Source of the DNA: Paenibacillus ginsengihumi DSM 21568
Lineage (GTDB): Bacteria > Bacillota > Bacilli > Paenibacillales > NBRC-103111
NCBI RefSeq assembly: GCF_000380965.1
Contig: NZ_KB905549.1
Coordinates: 72,254-136,253 of the forward strand
DNA: 64,000 nucleotides
Direction: 5' to 3'
The notes beneath the pieces were generated by a model, which saw only the letters and a program-made list of their open reading frames with translations, made no database searches and had not been told where the DNA came from. This document shows positions 25,697 through 32,842 of the stretch, piece after piece. The position numbers and the translations under genes are program-made. The number at the start of each line of letters is the position of its first letter. Position 1 is the stretch's first letter.

Positions 25697-25975
25697 CTAC
25701 CTGACTTCGAACAACCGCTTCAGCACAGCCATATCGGGAATCGCATAGCGCTCCGGCAGCTTGGCCAGTGCTGCCGACAGCCAATTGGCTTCCCCGTCCC
25801 GGGAAGCGGGGAGCAGCGACTGCTTGCCAATGAAGGAAGAAGCCGCATTCGGGTCCGGCTCCAGTGTGCCGAGAAATACGCGATCCGGCATGACGTAATC
25901 GTCCGGCAGCATCCGCTCCACATCGTCCCATATTTGCAGATCGACATGTTCATAGATATCGAAGGAAAAGATCAA
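25697..25975 (-). CDS. Small protein made of two W/P-Y-PD motif units
   Basis: A 92-residue protein of unknown function. Residues 1-37 (IFSFDIYEHVDLQIWDDVE, then LPDDYVMPDRVFL) and 64-90 (NWLSAALAKLPERYAIPDMA) are two copies of the motif also found at 5336, 31383 and 31871. The two PD pairs are exactly 50 residues apart. I place the start at the TTG at 25975, which overlaps the stop codon of the upstream GT gene in a TTGA arrangement and has GAGGAAGGTGGG upstream. The longer frame would run 40 codons back inside the GT gene. There is no signal peptide or membrane segment. Coupling to a glycosyltransferase is the main clue to function. Confidence 0.68.
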   Translation of the reverse strand: MIFSFDIYEHVDLQIWDDVERMLPDDYVMPDRVFLGTLEPDPNAASSFIGKQSLLPASRDGEANWLSAALAKLPERYAIPDMAVLKRLFEVR

Positions 25976-28470
25976 GACCGTCCCACCTTCCTCATCGCTT
26001 CTTCGTATACGGCCAGCGTTCGTTCCAGCAAGGTGACGGAGGACCACTGCTTGGCCGCCCACGCCTTGGCCCGGCCAGCCAGCTCCGCTCGCCACCGGCT
26101 ATCCGCCATCAGCCGGACAAGCTGCCGCGCCAGCTGCTCTTCATCGCCCGCCTCGAACAGCAGCCCGGTCCGTTCATGCTCGACCATCTCCGGGATGCCG
26201 CCGGCATTCGAGGCGACGACCGGCGTGCCGGAAAGCTGCGCCTCCATGACGGTGAACGGCAGGTTATCCTGCAGCGAAGGCAGAACCATCGCATCCGACT
26301 GCCTGAGCAGCGCCGGCACATCGTCGCGGTCGCCCAGCAGCTGGATGCGTTCCTCGAGACCGTACTCGCGGATCAGGCGCTCCAGCTCTTCGCGCAGCGG
26401 GCCGTCGCCCAGCAGCCAGCAATGCCAGCTCGCATCATCCTTCAGCCTGCGGAGCGCGCCGAGCAAGGTGCGGTGCCCTTTGACCGGCACGAGCCGGGCC
26501 GGGCAGCTGATCGTGAACGGGGCGCGCTTTGCGGCCGGCATGCCTGGCGGACGGGCGGCCTTCGCTTCGAATTCGCCGATATCCATGCCATACGGAATGA
26601 CCCTGAGCACGTCCGAAGGCACCGCAAACTGCGACATTTCCCGAACGAGCCATTGCGTCGGCACGATCGTGGCGTCAGCCGACACGCAGCCGTAATACTC
26701 TTCGTCGCAGACGTACTTCCAGGCGAGACTCTCCTTGCTGCGGATGTCCCCGGAGAACAGATGCTCCTTGGCGAGCAGCCCGTGAATGGTGGCGACCAGG
26801 GGAACGGAATCCGGCTTCACCCGCGATATGGCTCGGGTGGAGACGATATCCTGCGTATGAATGATATCATACTGGCCCAAATCGAACAGCGCCGCCGCCA
26901 CTTCGTAGCAGTAGCGCTCAATGTCGCGATAGCGAACCCATGGGTCGACATGAGACAGAAAGCGCTGATAGAAGCGAAGCACCTTGTCGTAAATGACCGA
27001 CTTGATCGGCCATTTGCCGATCTGCTTGCCGCCGTCCACCAAATAATAATGGGCCATATCGGGATGATGGGCGAGCACGTCCACCTCGTGCCCCAGCTTC
27101 TCCAATTCCTTCTTCAGCAGTCGGACGTACACGTCGACGCCGCCGACATGCGGCAAATACCAGTATGTGGCCAGCAATATTTTTTTCCTGGCCGCGTTAA
27201 ACATGGCGCCGGCGGCAAGGGGGGGCGAGGGAAGGGAAGCCTTCGGCAGCTCCGAAGCCGGGACGGTGGACAGCACGTAGACGCAGCCGGACATAAATTT
27301 CTTCTCATTCATGCCGGAGACGGCGCCTACGGCGATGCGCAGCCCTTCCGCTCCGCTCATGACCGCCAGGGAATGTCCGAACACCTCGGGCTCGTACCCG
27401 TTGAATTCGTGAATGCGGCGGCCGTCCAGATCGAGCAGGTAGGCGGCGCCGACCGCCGAACCGGCCAGCAGCTTCACCGAGCCCTGGCCGTCGGGATAAG
27501 GCGCGATGCTCGTGCCGAGCTCCTGCAGCCCGAACCAGCCTTCTTCTTCGAGCAGCGTGCGATTGCGGGAGAGCGAGACGACCTTCAATTGGCCGCAGCG
27601 CGTATCCTTCTTCCCGCTCGCTTTGGGCGAGCCGACAATCAGCTCGGCCGCTCCGTCGCCGTCCATATCCCAGGCGCCCACCCGGCTGCCGAATTCGTCG
27701 TAAGAGCGCTGCCCGGCCGCTTCGTACAGTAGCCCCTTGTCGCGGGAATATACGAGCACCTTGCCGTTGCGGGTGAGGCCGTCATTCGACGAACGCGGGC
27801 AGCCGACGACGAGCTCCGCGTGCCCGTCCCCGTCGACATCGCCCGCCGCAAGCGACTCGCCGAGGCCCTCCCTGGCAGCGCCGACGAATTGCTGAAGCAC
27901 GCTCCCGTCGGCGCCGGAGTATATCGTCACCTTGCCGTCGCGCTCCAGGCCGTTCGGATCGATATTGTGCGAGGACGCGGCGATGTCCAGCCTCCCGTCC
28001 CGGTTCCAATCGAGCACGGCGAGCGCCGTTCCGAGACGCGCGTAATCTTCGCCGCCGCCCCAGCGGTAAAGCCGCTTGCCGGTGACGCCGGAGAAAACCG
28101 CAATGGAGCCGCATTCGGTCCAAGGCCCGAAGCTGGCGCGCGGGGCGCCGACGATGATCTCCTGAATCCCGTCGCCGTCGAGATCTCCCAGCGCCAGCGA
28201 TGCGCCGAAGCAATCCCCGTACCTGTCGCCTTCCAGCGTGAATAAGAGCTGCAGATCGTGAGAGAACACATATACCCGTCCCCGGTAGTAATGGGGGATC
28301 GGATTCACCCCGCTCTCATCCTCGACATACGTCGCCGTGCTGGCGCTGACGATCCACTCCTCCAAGCCGTCCCCGTTCACGTCGCCGGCCGCGATCCGGT
28401 CGCCGAAGCGGTCGTGCTCCCGCTCTCCCTCCAGCCTTTTCCATAAATAAAACGGTCTCTCGTTGCCCAA
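25972..28470 (-). CDS. FG-GAP beta-propeller fused to an LPHVGG-group GT4 glycosyltransferase
   Basis: A protein of 832 residues. Residues 1-400 contain FG-GAP/integrin-alpha-like repeats with five calcium-type loops (DVNGDGLEE, DLDGDGIQE, DWNRDGRLD, DVDGDGHAE, DMDGDGAAE), each preceded by FG and followed by IVGAP-like strands. After a Pro/Ala linker, residues 425-832 are a complete GT4 of the local group (ILLATYWYLPHVGGVDVYV, IHTQDIVSTRAISRVKP, LPSLQDNLPFTVMEAQLSG). No signal peptide is visible, so the propeller should be cytosolic, which is unusual. I favour the TTG at 28470 (GGAGG 8 nt upstream) over the GTG at 28485. No ribosome-binding site precedes the internal ATG at the junction, so a true fusion is likely. 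Confidence 0.83.
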   Translation of the reverse strand: MGNERPFYLWKRLEGEREHDRFGDRIAAGDVNGDGLEEWIVSASTATYVEDESGVNPIPHYYRGRVYVFSHDLQLLFTLEGDRYGDCFGASLALGDLDGDGIQEIIVGAPRASFGPWTECGSIAVFSGVTGKRLYRWGGGEDYARLGTALAVLDWNRDGRLDIAASSHNIDPNGLERDGKVTIYSGADGSVLQQFVGAAREGLGESLAAGDVDGDGHAELVVGCPRSSNDGLTRNGKVLVYSRDKGLLYEAAGQRSYDEFGSRVGAWDMDGDGAAELIVGSPKASGKKDTRCGQLKVVSLSRNRTLLEEEGWFGLQELGTSIAPYPDGQGSVKLLAGSAVGAAYLLDLDGRRIHEFNGYEPEVFGHSLAVMSGAEGLRIAVGAVSGMNEKKFMSGCVYVLSTVPASELPKASLPSPPLAAGAMFNAARKKILLATYWYLPHVGGVDVYVRLLKKELEKLGHEVDVLAHHPDMAHYYLVDGGKQIGKWPIKSVIYDKVLRFYQRFLSHVDPWVRYRDIERYCYEVAAALFDLGQYDIIHTQDIVSTRAISRVKPDSVPLVATIHGLLAKEHLFSGDIRSKESLAWKYVCDEEYYGCVSADATIVPTQWLVREMSQFAVPSDVLRVIPYGMDIGEFEAKAARPPGMPAAKRAPFTISCPARLVPVKGHRTLLGALRRLKDDASWHCWLLGDGPLREELERLIREYGLEERIQLLGDRDDVPALLRQSDAMVLPSLQDNLPFTVMEAQLSGTPVVASNAGGIPEMVEHERTGLLFEAGDEEQLARQLVRLMADSRWRAELAGRAKAWAAKQWSSVTLLERTLAVYEEAMRKVGRS

Positions 28471-28500
28471 GCCTCGTTCCTCCACTTCCAGACGAAATTG

Positions 28501-30063
28501 TTAAAGCGTGATGTCGATCATCATCGGCGTTCCCGCCGTTACGGCGATTTTCCGGGTATGCAGGCCGCGCGCCGCCGTTCCGAAGCTCAGCTCGTAGTTG
28601 CCGTACTGCGGGTTGTCGAAGCGGAAGACGCCTTCGTCATTCGACGTTCCGCTGCGCAGCACGACTCCCGACAGGTCAAGCAGATGCACATTCGCCCCGG
28701 CCATGCCGCTGCCCGTTGCCGATTCCTTGATGGTGCCCTGCAGCGTGGCAAAGGGCGGCATGGCGGGCGCCTCGGACGTGCGCGCCAGACGGCGCTGTCT
28801 TTGCACGAGCCGGTCTGCAAAACCGATCCGCTGCGCCGGCGCCTTCCTGCCCTCGAGCGCTTCCTCGTACACCTGACACGTCTGATCGAGCATCATCCGG
28901 TCGTTCCAAAAGGTCAGCGCATGCAGCCGGGCTTCCTTCGCTTGCCGCTCGCGCAGCGCCTTATCGACCGTAAGCCACAGCAGCTTCTCGTATAAATCCG
29001 CGGCATCTCCCGGCACGGCGAGCAACCCGTTCCTGCCCTCGTCGATCATTTCCACAATCCCGCCCACGCGCGAGGCGACGACCGGCTTGCCCAAGCTTTG
29101 CGCCTCCATAATGGAGAAAGGCAGATTGTCCTGCAGGGAAGGAAGCACGACGATATCGCTTGCGGCGAGCAGCTTCGGCACATCCGAACGCTTGCCGAGC
29201 AGCATGACATGATCGCGCAGCCCGAGTCGTTCCACCTGCCGCTCCAAATCGTCCCGCATCACCCCGTCGCCGATCAGCCAGCAGAGCACGTCCCGGCGCT
29301 TCTGCACCAGCCTGCTCATCGCTTCAAGCAGGGTGGCCTGCCCTTTGATGGCGACGAGCCGCGCCGGGCAGGCGATAATCGTCTTCTCGCGCTCGCGCGG
29401 GGCAAGGCTCTCCTTGGCGTCCTGCAGCAGCAGGCTGCCGAATTTTTGCTGATCGAGACCGTACGGGATGAAATGCGTATGCGGATGCGCAATGCCGAAC
29501 GCCGACAGCCGGCCCCCTAGCCAGCGGCTGGGCAATATGAGACGGTCCGGCGACATCGCCCCGAAAAATTCCTCCAGCTCCAAATAATCCTGCTCCAGCC
29601 GCGAACGCGCCTGTATCTCGCGATTCGCCACCCACTCGGCCGCCAGGCAGCCGTGAATCGTCGCAACGAGCGGAACGGCCTCCGGCTTGACTTTGCGCAT
29701 GGCATAGGTCGAGATAATGTCCTGCGTGTGAATCAGATCGTACTGCTTAAGATCCATGAGCCTGCAGGCCCGCTCGAAGGCGCGCTTCTCGGTTTCCCGC
29801 CACAGCATCCACGGGGTGAGCTTGACCCTTCTTAGCTCGTATTCGTGCGCTACCGCCTTCTCCGCCTGCTTTAGCAGAGACTTCTTGTCAATAGACCAGC
29901 TGCCGTTCATGACATAAAATCGGTCCAGCTCCGGGTGCTGCGCCATAATGTCCACTTGATGCCCCATTTCCTCCAAGCGGCTGCGCATAATCTTCACATA
30001 AGTCCACACTCCCCCGATATGCGGAAAAGCCCAATACGTCGACAGCAACACTCTCAATCCCAA
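28501..30063 (-). CDS. LPHVGG-group GT4 glycosyltransferase with C-terminal carboxypeptidase-regulatory-like domain
   Basis: A 520-residue protein. Residues 1-410 are a GT4 (LLSTYWAFPHIGGVWTYVK, IHTQDIISTYAMRKVKP, LPSLQDNLPFSIMEAQSLGK). A basic linker follows, and residues 440-520 form a beta domain (LQGTIKESATGSGMAGANVH, EGVFRFDNPQYGNYELSFG) similar to carboxypeptidase regulatory-like modules. The start is TTG after GGGAGAGGGGATGT. It is the first gene of a three-gene unit that continues with the FG-GAP fusion 16 bp downstream. Such beta modules are usually extracellular, yet no export signal is present. The transferred sugar is unknown. Confidence 0.84.
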   Translation of the reverse strand: MGLRVLLSTYWAFPHIGGVWTYVKIMRSRLEEMGHQVDIMAQHPELDRFYVMNGSWSIDKKSLLKQAEKAVAHEYELRRVKLTPWMLWRETEKRAFERACRLMDLKQYDLIHTQDIISTYAMRKVKPEAVPLVATIHGCLAAEWVANREIQARSRLEQDYLELEEFFGAMSPDRLILPSRWLGGRLSAFGIAHPHTHFIPYGLDQQKFGSLLLQDAKESLAPREREKTIIACPARLVAIKGQATLLEAMSRLVQKRRDVLCWLIGDGVMRDDLERQVERLGLRDHVMLLGKRSDVPKLLAASDIVVLPSLQDNLPFSIMEAQSLGKPVVASRVGGIVEMIDEGRNGLLAVPGDAADLYEKLLWLTVDKALRERQAKEARLHALTFWNDRMMLDQTCQVYEEALEGRKAPAQRIGFADRLVQRQRRLARTSEAPAMPPFATLQGTIKESATGSGMAGANVHLLDLSGVVLRSGTSNDEGVFRFDNPQYGNYELSFGTAARGLHTRKIAVTAGTPMMIDITL

Positions 30064-30170
30064 ACATCCCCTCTCCCTATGAACCTTCTTCTGCTGTATT
30101 CAATGTATTCGCACAACGACGCTTTGGCTTTCCGCTTCTATCGAATTATTGCGCCGCAATTTCATAGAAA

Positions 30171-30195
30171 AACCACTAGAATTCGTCTAGTGGTT
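30171..30195. terminator. Hairpin in the spacer 5' of the GT4 gene at 28501
   Basis: AACCACTAG (30171-30179) pairs with CTAGTGGTT (30187-30195) around a seven-base loop. On the minus strand it is followed by TTTTTCTATG. It may be a second terminator for the upstream unit or a leader hairpin of the next. Confidence 0.5.
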
Positions 30196-30219
30196 CCATC
30201 CTCATCATTCGACGAAGCC

Positions 30220-30280
30220 CGCTGGCGAAGGTTCAGCACCGCAGGCGACAGCCGATGACGAATCATCATTCGTCATCGGC
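30220..30280 (+). repeat. Single copy of the dispersed ACCGCAGGYGAC hairpin repeat, doubling as terminator
   Basis: The stretch CGCTGGCGAAGGTTCAGC, then ACCGCAGGCGACAGCCGATG, matches the 89-bp repeats at 37.6 kb base for base over long segments. It ends in a perfect 13-bp hairpin (30251-30263 with 30268-30280). It lies 20 bp after the stop codon of the minus-strand gene at 30300 and may end that transcript. Confidence 0.7.
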
Positions 30281-30299
30281 GCTAAACAGCCATTGCTGC

Positions 30300-30716
30300 T
30301 TATGTCCATTTCCGTTCGTCGGCTTTCGACGACTCGATCTCTTCGATAACCTCTTCTTCCCCGATCATTTCCGCTTCGTCCTCTTCTTCATCGTCCTGCA
30401 TCGCGTGGCCGATCATCTGCAGGTCGAAATCCGGCATTTGGAAAGCTTTTTTCTCGGATTCGCCCATCGTCTCGAACACATCCATCGGCTCCGTACCCGG
30501 GCCTGTTCCCGGTCCCGTCCCCGGACCCGTGTACAGTCCCGAGCCCGGCGGCTTGTTCAGCCAGCGGAAGAACGGTTTAACCGTGAACACTTTGTTCTTT
30601 TCCATCGTATCGAACCAGGCCAGCAGCTCATCCGGGGACAGACCGGTGGGGATCATGTCCTTGTAGATCGGCGGCACTTTCGCCAGCTTGGCTTCAAGCT
30701 TTTTTTGCTCATTCAT
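30300..30716 (-). CDS. Hypothetical acidic-tailed protein with GPGT repeats
   Basis: A 138-residue protein I do not recognise. Residues 1-55 are mixed helical (PPIYKDMIPTGLSPDELLAW). Residues 60-75 repeat the tetrapeptide GPGT four times. The last 35 residues are strongly acidic (QDDEEEDEAEMIGEEEVIEE). No signal or membrane segment is present. The ATG at 30716 lies 12 nt after AAGGAG and overlaps the end of the half-GT gene by eight bases, so the two are co-translated. It is the last gene of the three-gene unit starting at 31637. The composition suggests a spore-structural or scaffold protein, which is a guess. Confidence 0.66.
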   Translation of the reverse strand: MNEQKKLEAKLAKVPPIYKDMIPTGLSPDELLAWFDTMEKNKVFTVKPFFRWLNKPPGSGLYTGPGTGPGTGPGTEPMDVFETMGESEKKAFQMPDFDLQMIGHAMQDDEEEDEAEMIGEEEVIEEIESSKADERKWT

Positions 30717-31386
30717 CTTTCTGTCCAACTCCTTCGTAAAGTTTTATCGTCTCCAGGGCGAGCCGTTCTTCGTCGTCAAGAATGTACGGCTCCGTCGTCA
30801 GCTGTCGGCCCGGTATCCGGAACCGGGAGCGGTATTCCTTCTTCAGCCATTTCGGCACGATCGCCACGTCGGCCGACATGACGCCAAAAATCTCCTCGAT
30901 GGCGAGATACCGCGTCCGGGGAGAATCCGTCTCCTCCAGCAGGCCTTGATCCTGCATCTCTTCGCTCAGCAATCCGTGAATGGTGGCGATCAAAGGCTTG
31001 CCTGCCGGCATGATGCGCGACATGGCTCTGGTCGAGACGATATCCTGCGTATGAACCGCGTCGTACTCCCGAACATCGACCAGATAAGCGGCCGCCAGCT
31101 CGAACGTATAGCGTTCGATATCCCTCCACTGGATCCAGCTCTCCACTTCTTCATAATGCGTGTCGTAATAAATTTGCACCTCGCGGGAAACCGCATCGCG
31201 GATTTTCGATTTGCGGATCGTGCGGCCCGGATCTTCGTTGACGTACAGCTTGATCATCGAAGGATCGTGCGACAACACGTCTACGCGATGTCCCTGGCTC
31301 TCAAGCCCGCTCTTCAAAACATCGATGTAACGATGAGCCGCTCCGCGGTTCGGCACTCCCCAGTAGGTTGCAAGGAGAATGTTCAC
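30709..31386 (-). CDS. N-terminal half of an LPHVGG-group GT4 (lacks the donor-binding domain)
   Basis: A 225-residue protein that matches the acceptor domain of the local GT4 group: ILLATYWGVPNRGAAHRYID, HTQDIVSTRAMSRIMP and PLIATIHGLLSEE. It ends at YILDDEERLALETIKLYEGV, which aligns with the IPYGMDI interdomain hinge of the full-length paralogues. The C-terminal nucleotide-sugar domain and its EX7E site are missing, and no remnant of it is seen downstream. The glycine pair of PHVGG is changed to PNRGA. The start is GTG, overlapping the upstream stop codon (GTGA). It cannot be a conventional glycosyltransferase on its own. A regulatory or binding role is possible. Confidence 0.76.
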   Translation of the reverse strand: MNILLATYWGVPNRGAAHRYIDVLKSGLESQGHRVDVLSHDPSMIKLYVNEDPGRTIRKSKIRDAVSREVQIYYDTHYEEVESWIQWRDIERYTFELAAAYLVDVREYDAVHTQDIVSTRAMSRIMPAGKPLIATIHGLLSEEMQDQGLLEETDSPRTRYLAIEEIFGVMSADVAIVPKWLKKEYRSRFRIPGRQLTTEPYILDDEERLALETIKLYEGVGQKDE

Positions 31387-31637
31387 CTCCTCCCCCCCTT
31401 CCGCCTGATCAAGATCGCCTCGTATTCCCTATCGATCTCTTCCCTGGATTTTACGGCTACCCCGATCTGCTTGAGAAATGCCGCAAGCAGCTCTTGATCC
31501 GGCAAGGAATACGATTTGGGAAGGCGTTTGACAACCCGATTCCACACAGCTTTGTCCAGAGGAGTATGCTCCCCGAAATCAAAAGGGGTGAAATTGAAAA
31601 TCGCCTTGTAAGGGGAGGGTCCGTCGTGCGGGATCAT
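31383..31637 (-). CDS. Small W/P-Y-PD motif protein
   Basis: An 84-residue protein of unknown function. Residues 12-55 carry the recurrent motif (AIFNFTPFDFGEHTPLDKAV, then WNRVVKRLPKSYSLPDQELL). The C-terminal 25 residues are basic (REEIDREYEAILIRRKGGRR). I start it at the ATG at 31637 with AAGGAGG nine bases upstream. The open frame extends 18 codons further, but that stretch contains the putative sigma-K -10 element. It overlaps the downstream half-GT gene by four bases. It has no signal peptide. Association with glycosyltransferases is the only functional clue. Confidence 0.68.
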   Translation of the reverse strand: MIPHDGPSPYKAIFNFTPFDFGEHTPLDKAVWNRVVKRLPKSYSLPDQELLAAFLKQIGVAVKSREEIDREYEAILIRRKGGRR

Positions 31638-31678
31638 CTCGGCAATCCTCCTTCCCGGGTAGAATGGCGTTACGCTCC

Positions 31679-31705
31679 TAGTATATGTCACCGGCTAGCG
31701 ATGGT
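31679..31705 (-). promoter_or_regulatory. Sigma-K-like promoter for the 31637-30300 unit
   Basis: On the minus strand CATATACTA (31679-31687) matches CATANNNTA perfectly. It is preceded at 16 bp by AC (31704-31705, context AAACCA), the sigma-K -35 element. Transcription would start near 31671, giving a short leader before the AAGGAGG and ATG at 31637. This is the best sporulation promoter candidate in the glycan locus. Confidence 0.55.
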
Positions 31706-31826
31706 TTGGACAACTATCTTTCAGCCATCCGCTTATTTTTGCAATCTTTGGGAAAAGCGCCCGGCTTGCGTAAACTGCCTGCCTTGGGAAGGGATAGCTG
31801 CGGTGCTCCAGCCACTCTTGAAGGTC

Positions 31827-31860
31827 GAAAAAAGCGGCCCCCGCTTGCAGGGGCCGCTTG
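31827..31860 (-). terminator. Rho-independent terminator after the Arg-rich motif protein gene
   Basis: AAGCGGCCCC and GGGGCCGCTT (31832-31841 and 31850-31859) form a 10-bp stem. On the minus strand it is followed by TTTTTT. It ends the 34073-31871 unit 10 bp after the stop codon. Confidence 0.85.
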
Positions 31861-31870
31861 GCGCTATGCT

Positions 31871-32842
31871 TTATTCTCCATGCGGATCTTGAGCATCCGC
31901 CCCATCGGGAGCCGCTTCGGGAATGGTCGGCTCCGTCACCTCACTGGCCAGCTCCGCAAGCGTGTCCGCGTCCAGCGTCGGGGCATCGACCAGCGGCACG
32001 ATCTCCTCTCCCGCCAATACGTTCAGGAAAGCGGCATCGGGAATCAAATACTGGTTCGGCACGCTTTCGCGAACGTTGTCCCAGACCGCAGGATCGACTT
32101 GAATCTGGGGCGTGGGGATGTCGAAGGCGAACACGGATTGATACAAGTCTCCGGGCACGCCCTCCGGCTGAACGGGCGGCGCCGGCGGCGCGGGGTCCGG
32201 CGCCGGGGCGGGCGCGAGCTCAGGCGCATGCTCAGGCGCGGGCGCATGTTCAGGCAGCGGCTGCGGAGCAGCGGCCGGCACAACGAGCGGCGCAGGTGCG
32301 GCCGCCATCGGAGCAGGGGCCAGCCATGGCGCCTGGCCGCCAACGACCCGCAGCCGCCGAGACGAAGGCCGCGGAGCCCGCATTCTTTGGCGAATCGCGC
32401 GTCTCCTGCGGAGTTGGCGCTTCCTCGGCTTCGGCCTCCAGTTCCAGAGCCGCCGCCGTCTGATCCGTTTTTTTCTAAGCTTCCTCGTTAACGGTTTCGT
32501 TTGTTTGCCCGCCTTTTTGGCGCGCTGCCCCGCCGGCCTGGCTGACGGGCGCTTCCTGACCTCGGGGACGGCGGCTTGGGCCGACGACTGGCTACGCCTC
32601 CTCGTGCCAGGCCCCCTGGACTGCGCCGGCAGGCTGCGCTGCGTCGCCGGCCGAACGGCCGCCGGGCGCTTCCGGGTCGCGGGGACGGGCGAGGCGGCCA
32701 GCGCCAGGCGATGTCTCCTCGCGCCGGTCCCCTTGGACTGCGGCAGCGGGCTGCCTGCAAAGAGCGCTTTGACCCGCCGCAGATTGACCAGCGGGATGGA
32801 GCCGGAAGCCCTTCCTCGCGGGCTTAACCTTTTAACCGCCAT
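31871..32842 (-). CDS. Arg-rich, Pro/Ala-linker protein with C-terminal W/P-Y-PD motif
   Basis: A 323-residue protein in three zones. Residues 1-165 are extremely basic, with repeated RKRPxxxRPAxQR segments and Arg runs. Residues 170-230 are a Pro/Ala linker (PEHAPAPEHAPELAPAPAPD). Residues 236-278 carry the recurrent motif (SVFAFDIP, then VWDNVRESVPNQYLIPDAAF), followed by an acidic tail. The ATG at 32842 has AGGAGGG seven bases upstream and overlaps the GT4 gene by 11 bp. A run of seven A in the phase A-AAA-AAA lies at residue 126 (32468-32474). The alternative frame after it is compositionally plausible, so a frameshift cannot be excluded. The function is unknown. Confidence 0.62.
   Translation of the reverse strand: MAVKRLSPRGRASGSIPLVNLRRVKALFAGSPLPQSKGTGARRHRLALAASPVPATRKRPAAVRPATQRSLPAQSRGPGTRRRSQSSAQAAVPEVRKRPSARPAGQRAKKAGKQTKPLTRKLRKKRIRRRRLWNWRPKPRKRQLRRRRAIRQRMRAPRPSSRRLRVVGGQAPWLAPAPMAAAPAPLVVPAAAPQPLPEHAPAPEHAPELAPAPAPDPAPPAPPVQPEGVPGDLYQSVFAFDIPTPQIQVDPAVWDNVRESVPNQYLIPDAAFLNVLAGEEIVPLVDAPTLDADTLAELASEVTEPTIPEAAPDGADAQDPHGE

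Noticed and set aside
27150-27220. Separate GT4 gene starting at the ATG inside the FG-GAP fusion
   Set aside because: No Shine-Dalgarno sequence precedes that ATG and the frame is uninterrupted across a plausible Pro/Ala linker.
26176-27732. Plus-strand open frame of more than 500 codons opposite the FG-GAP/GT4 fusion
   Set aside because: The minus strand shows FG-GAP loops and GT4 motifs in order. The opposite frame is His/Arg/Gln-rich without any known motif.
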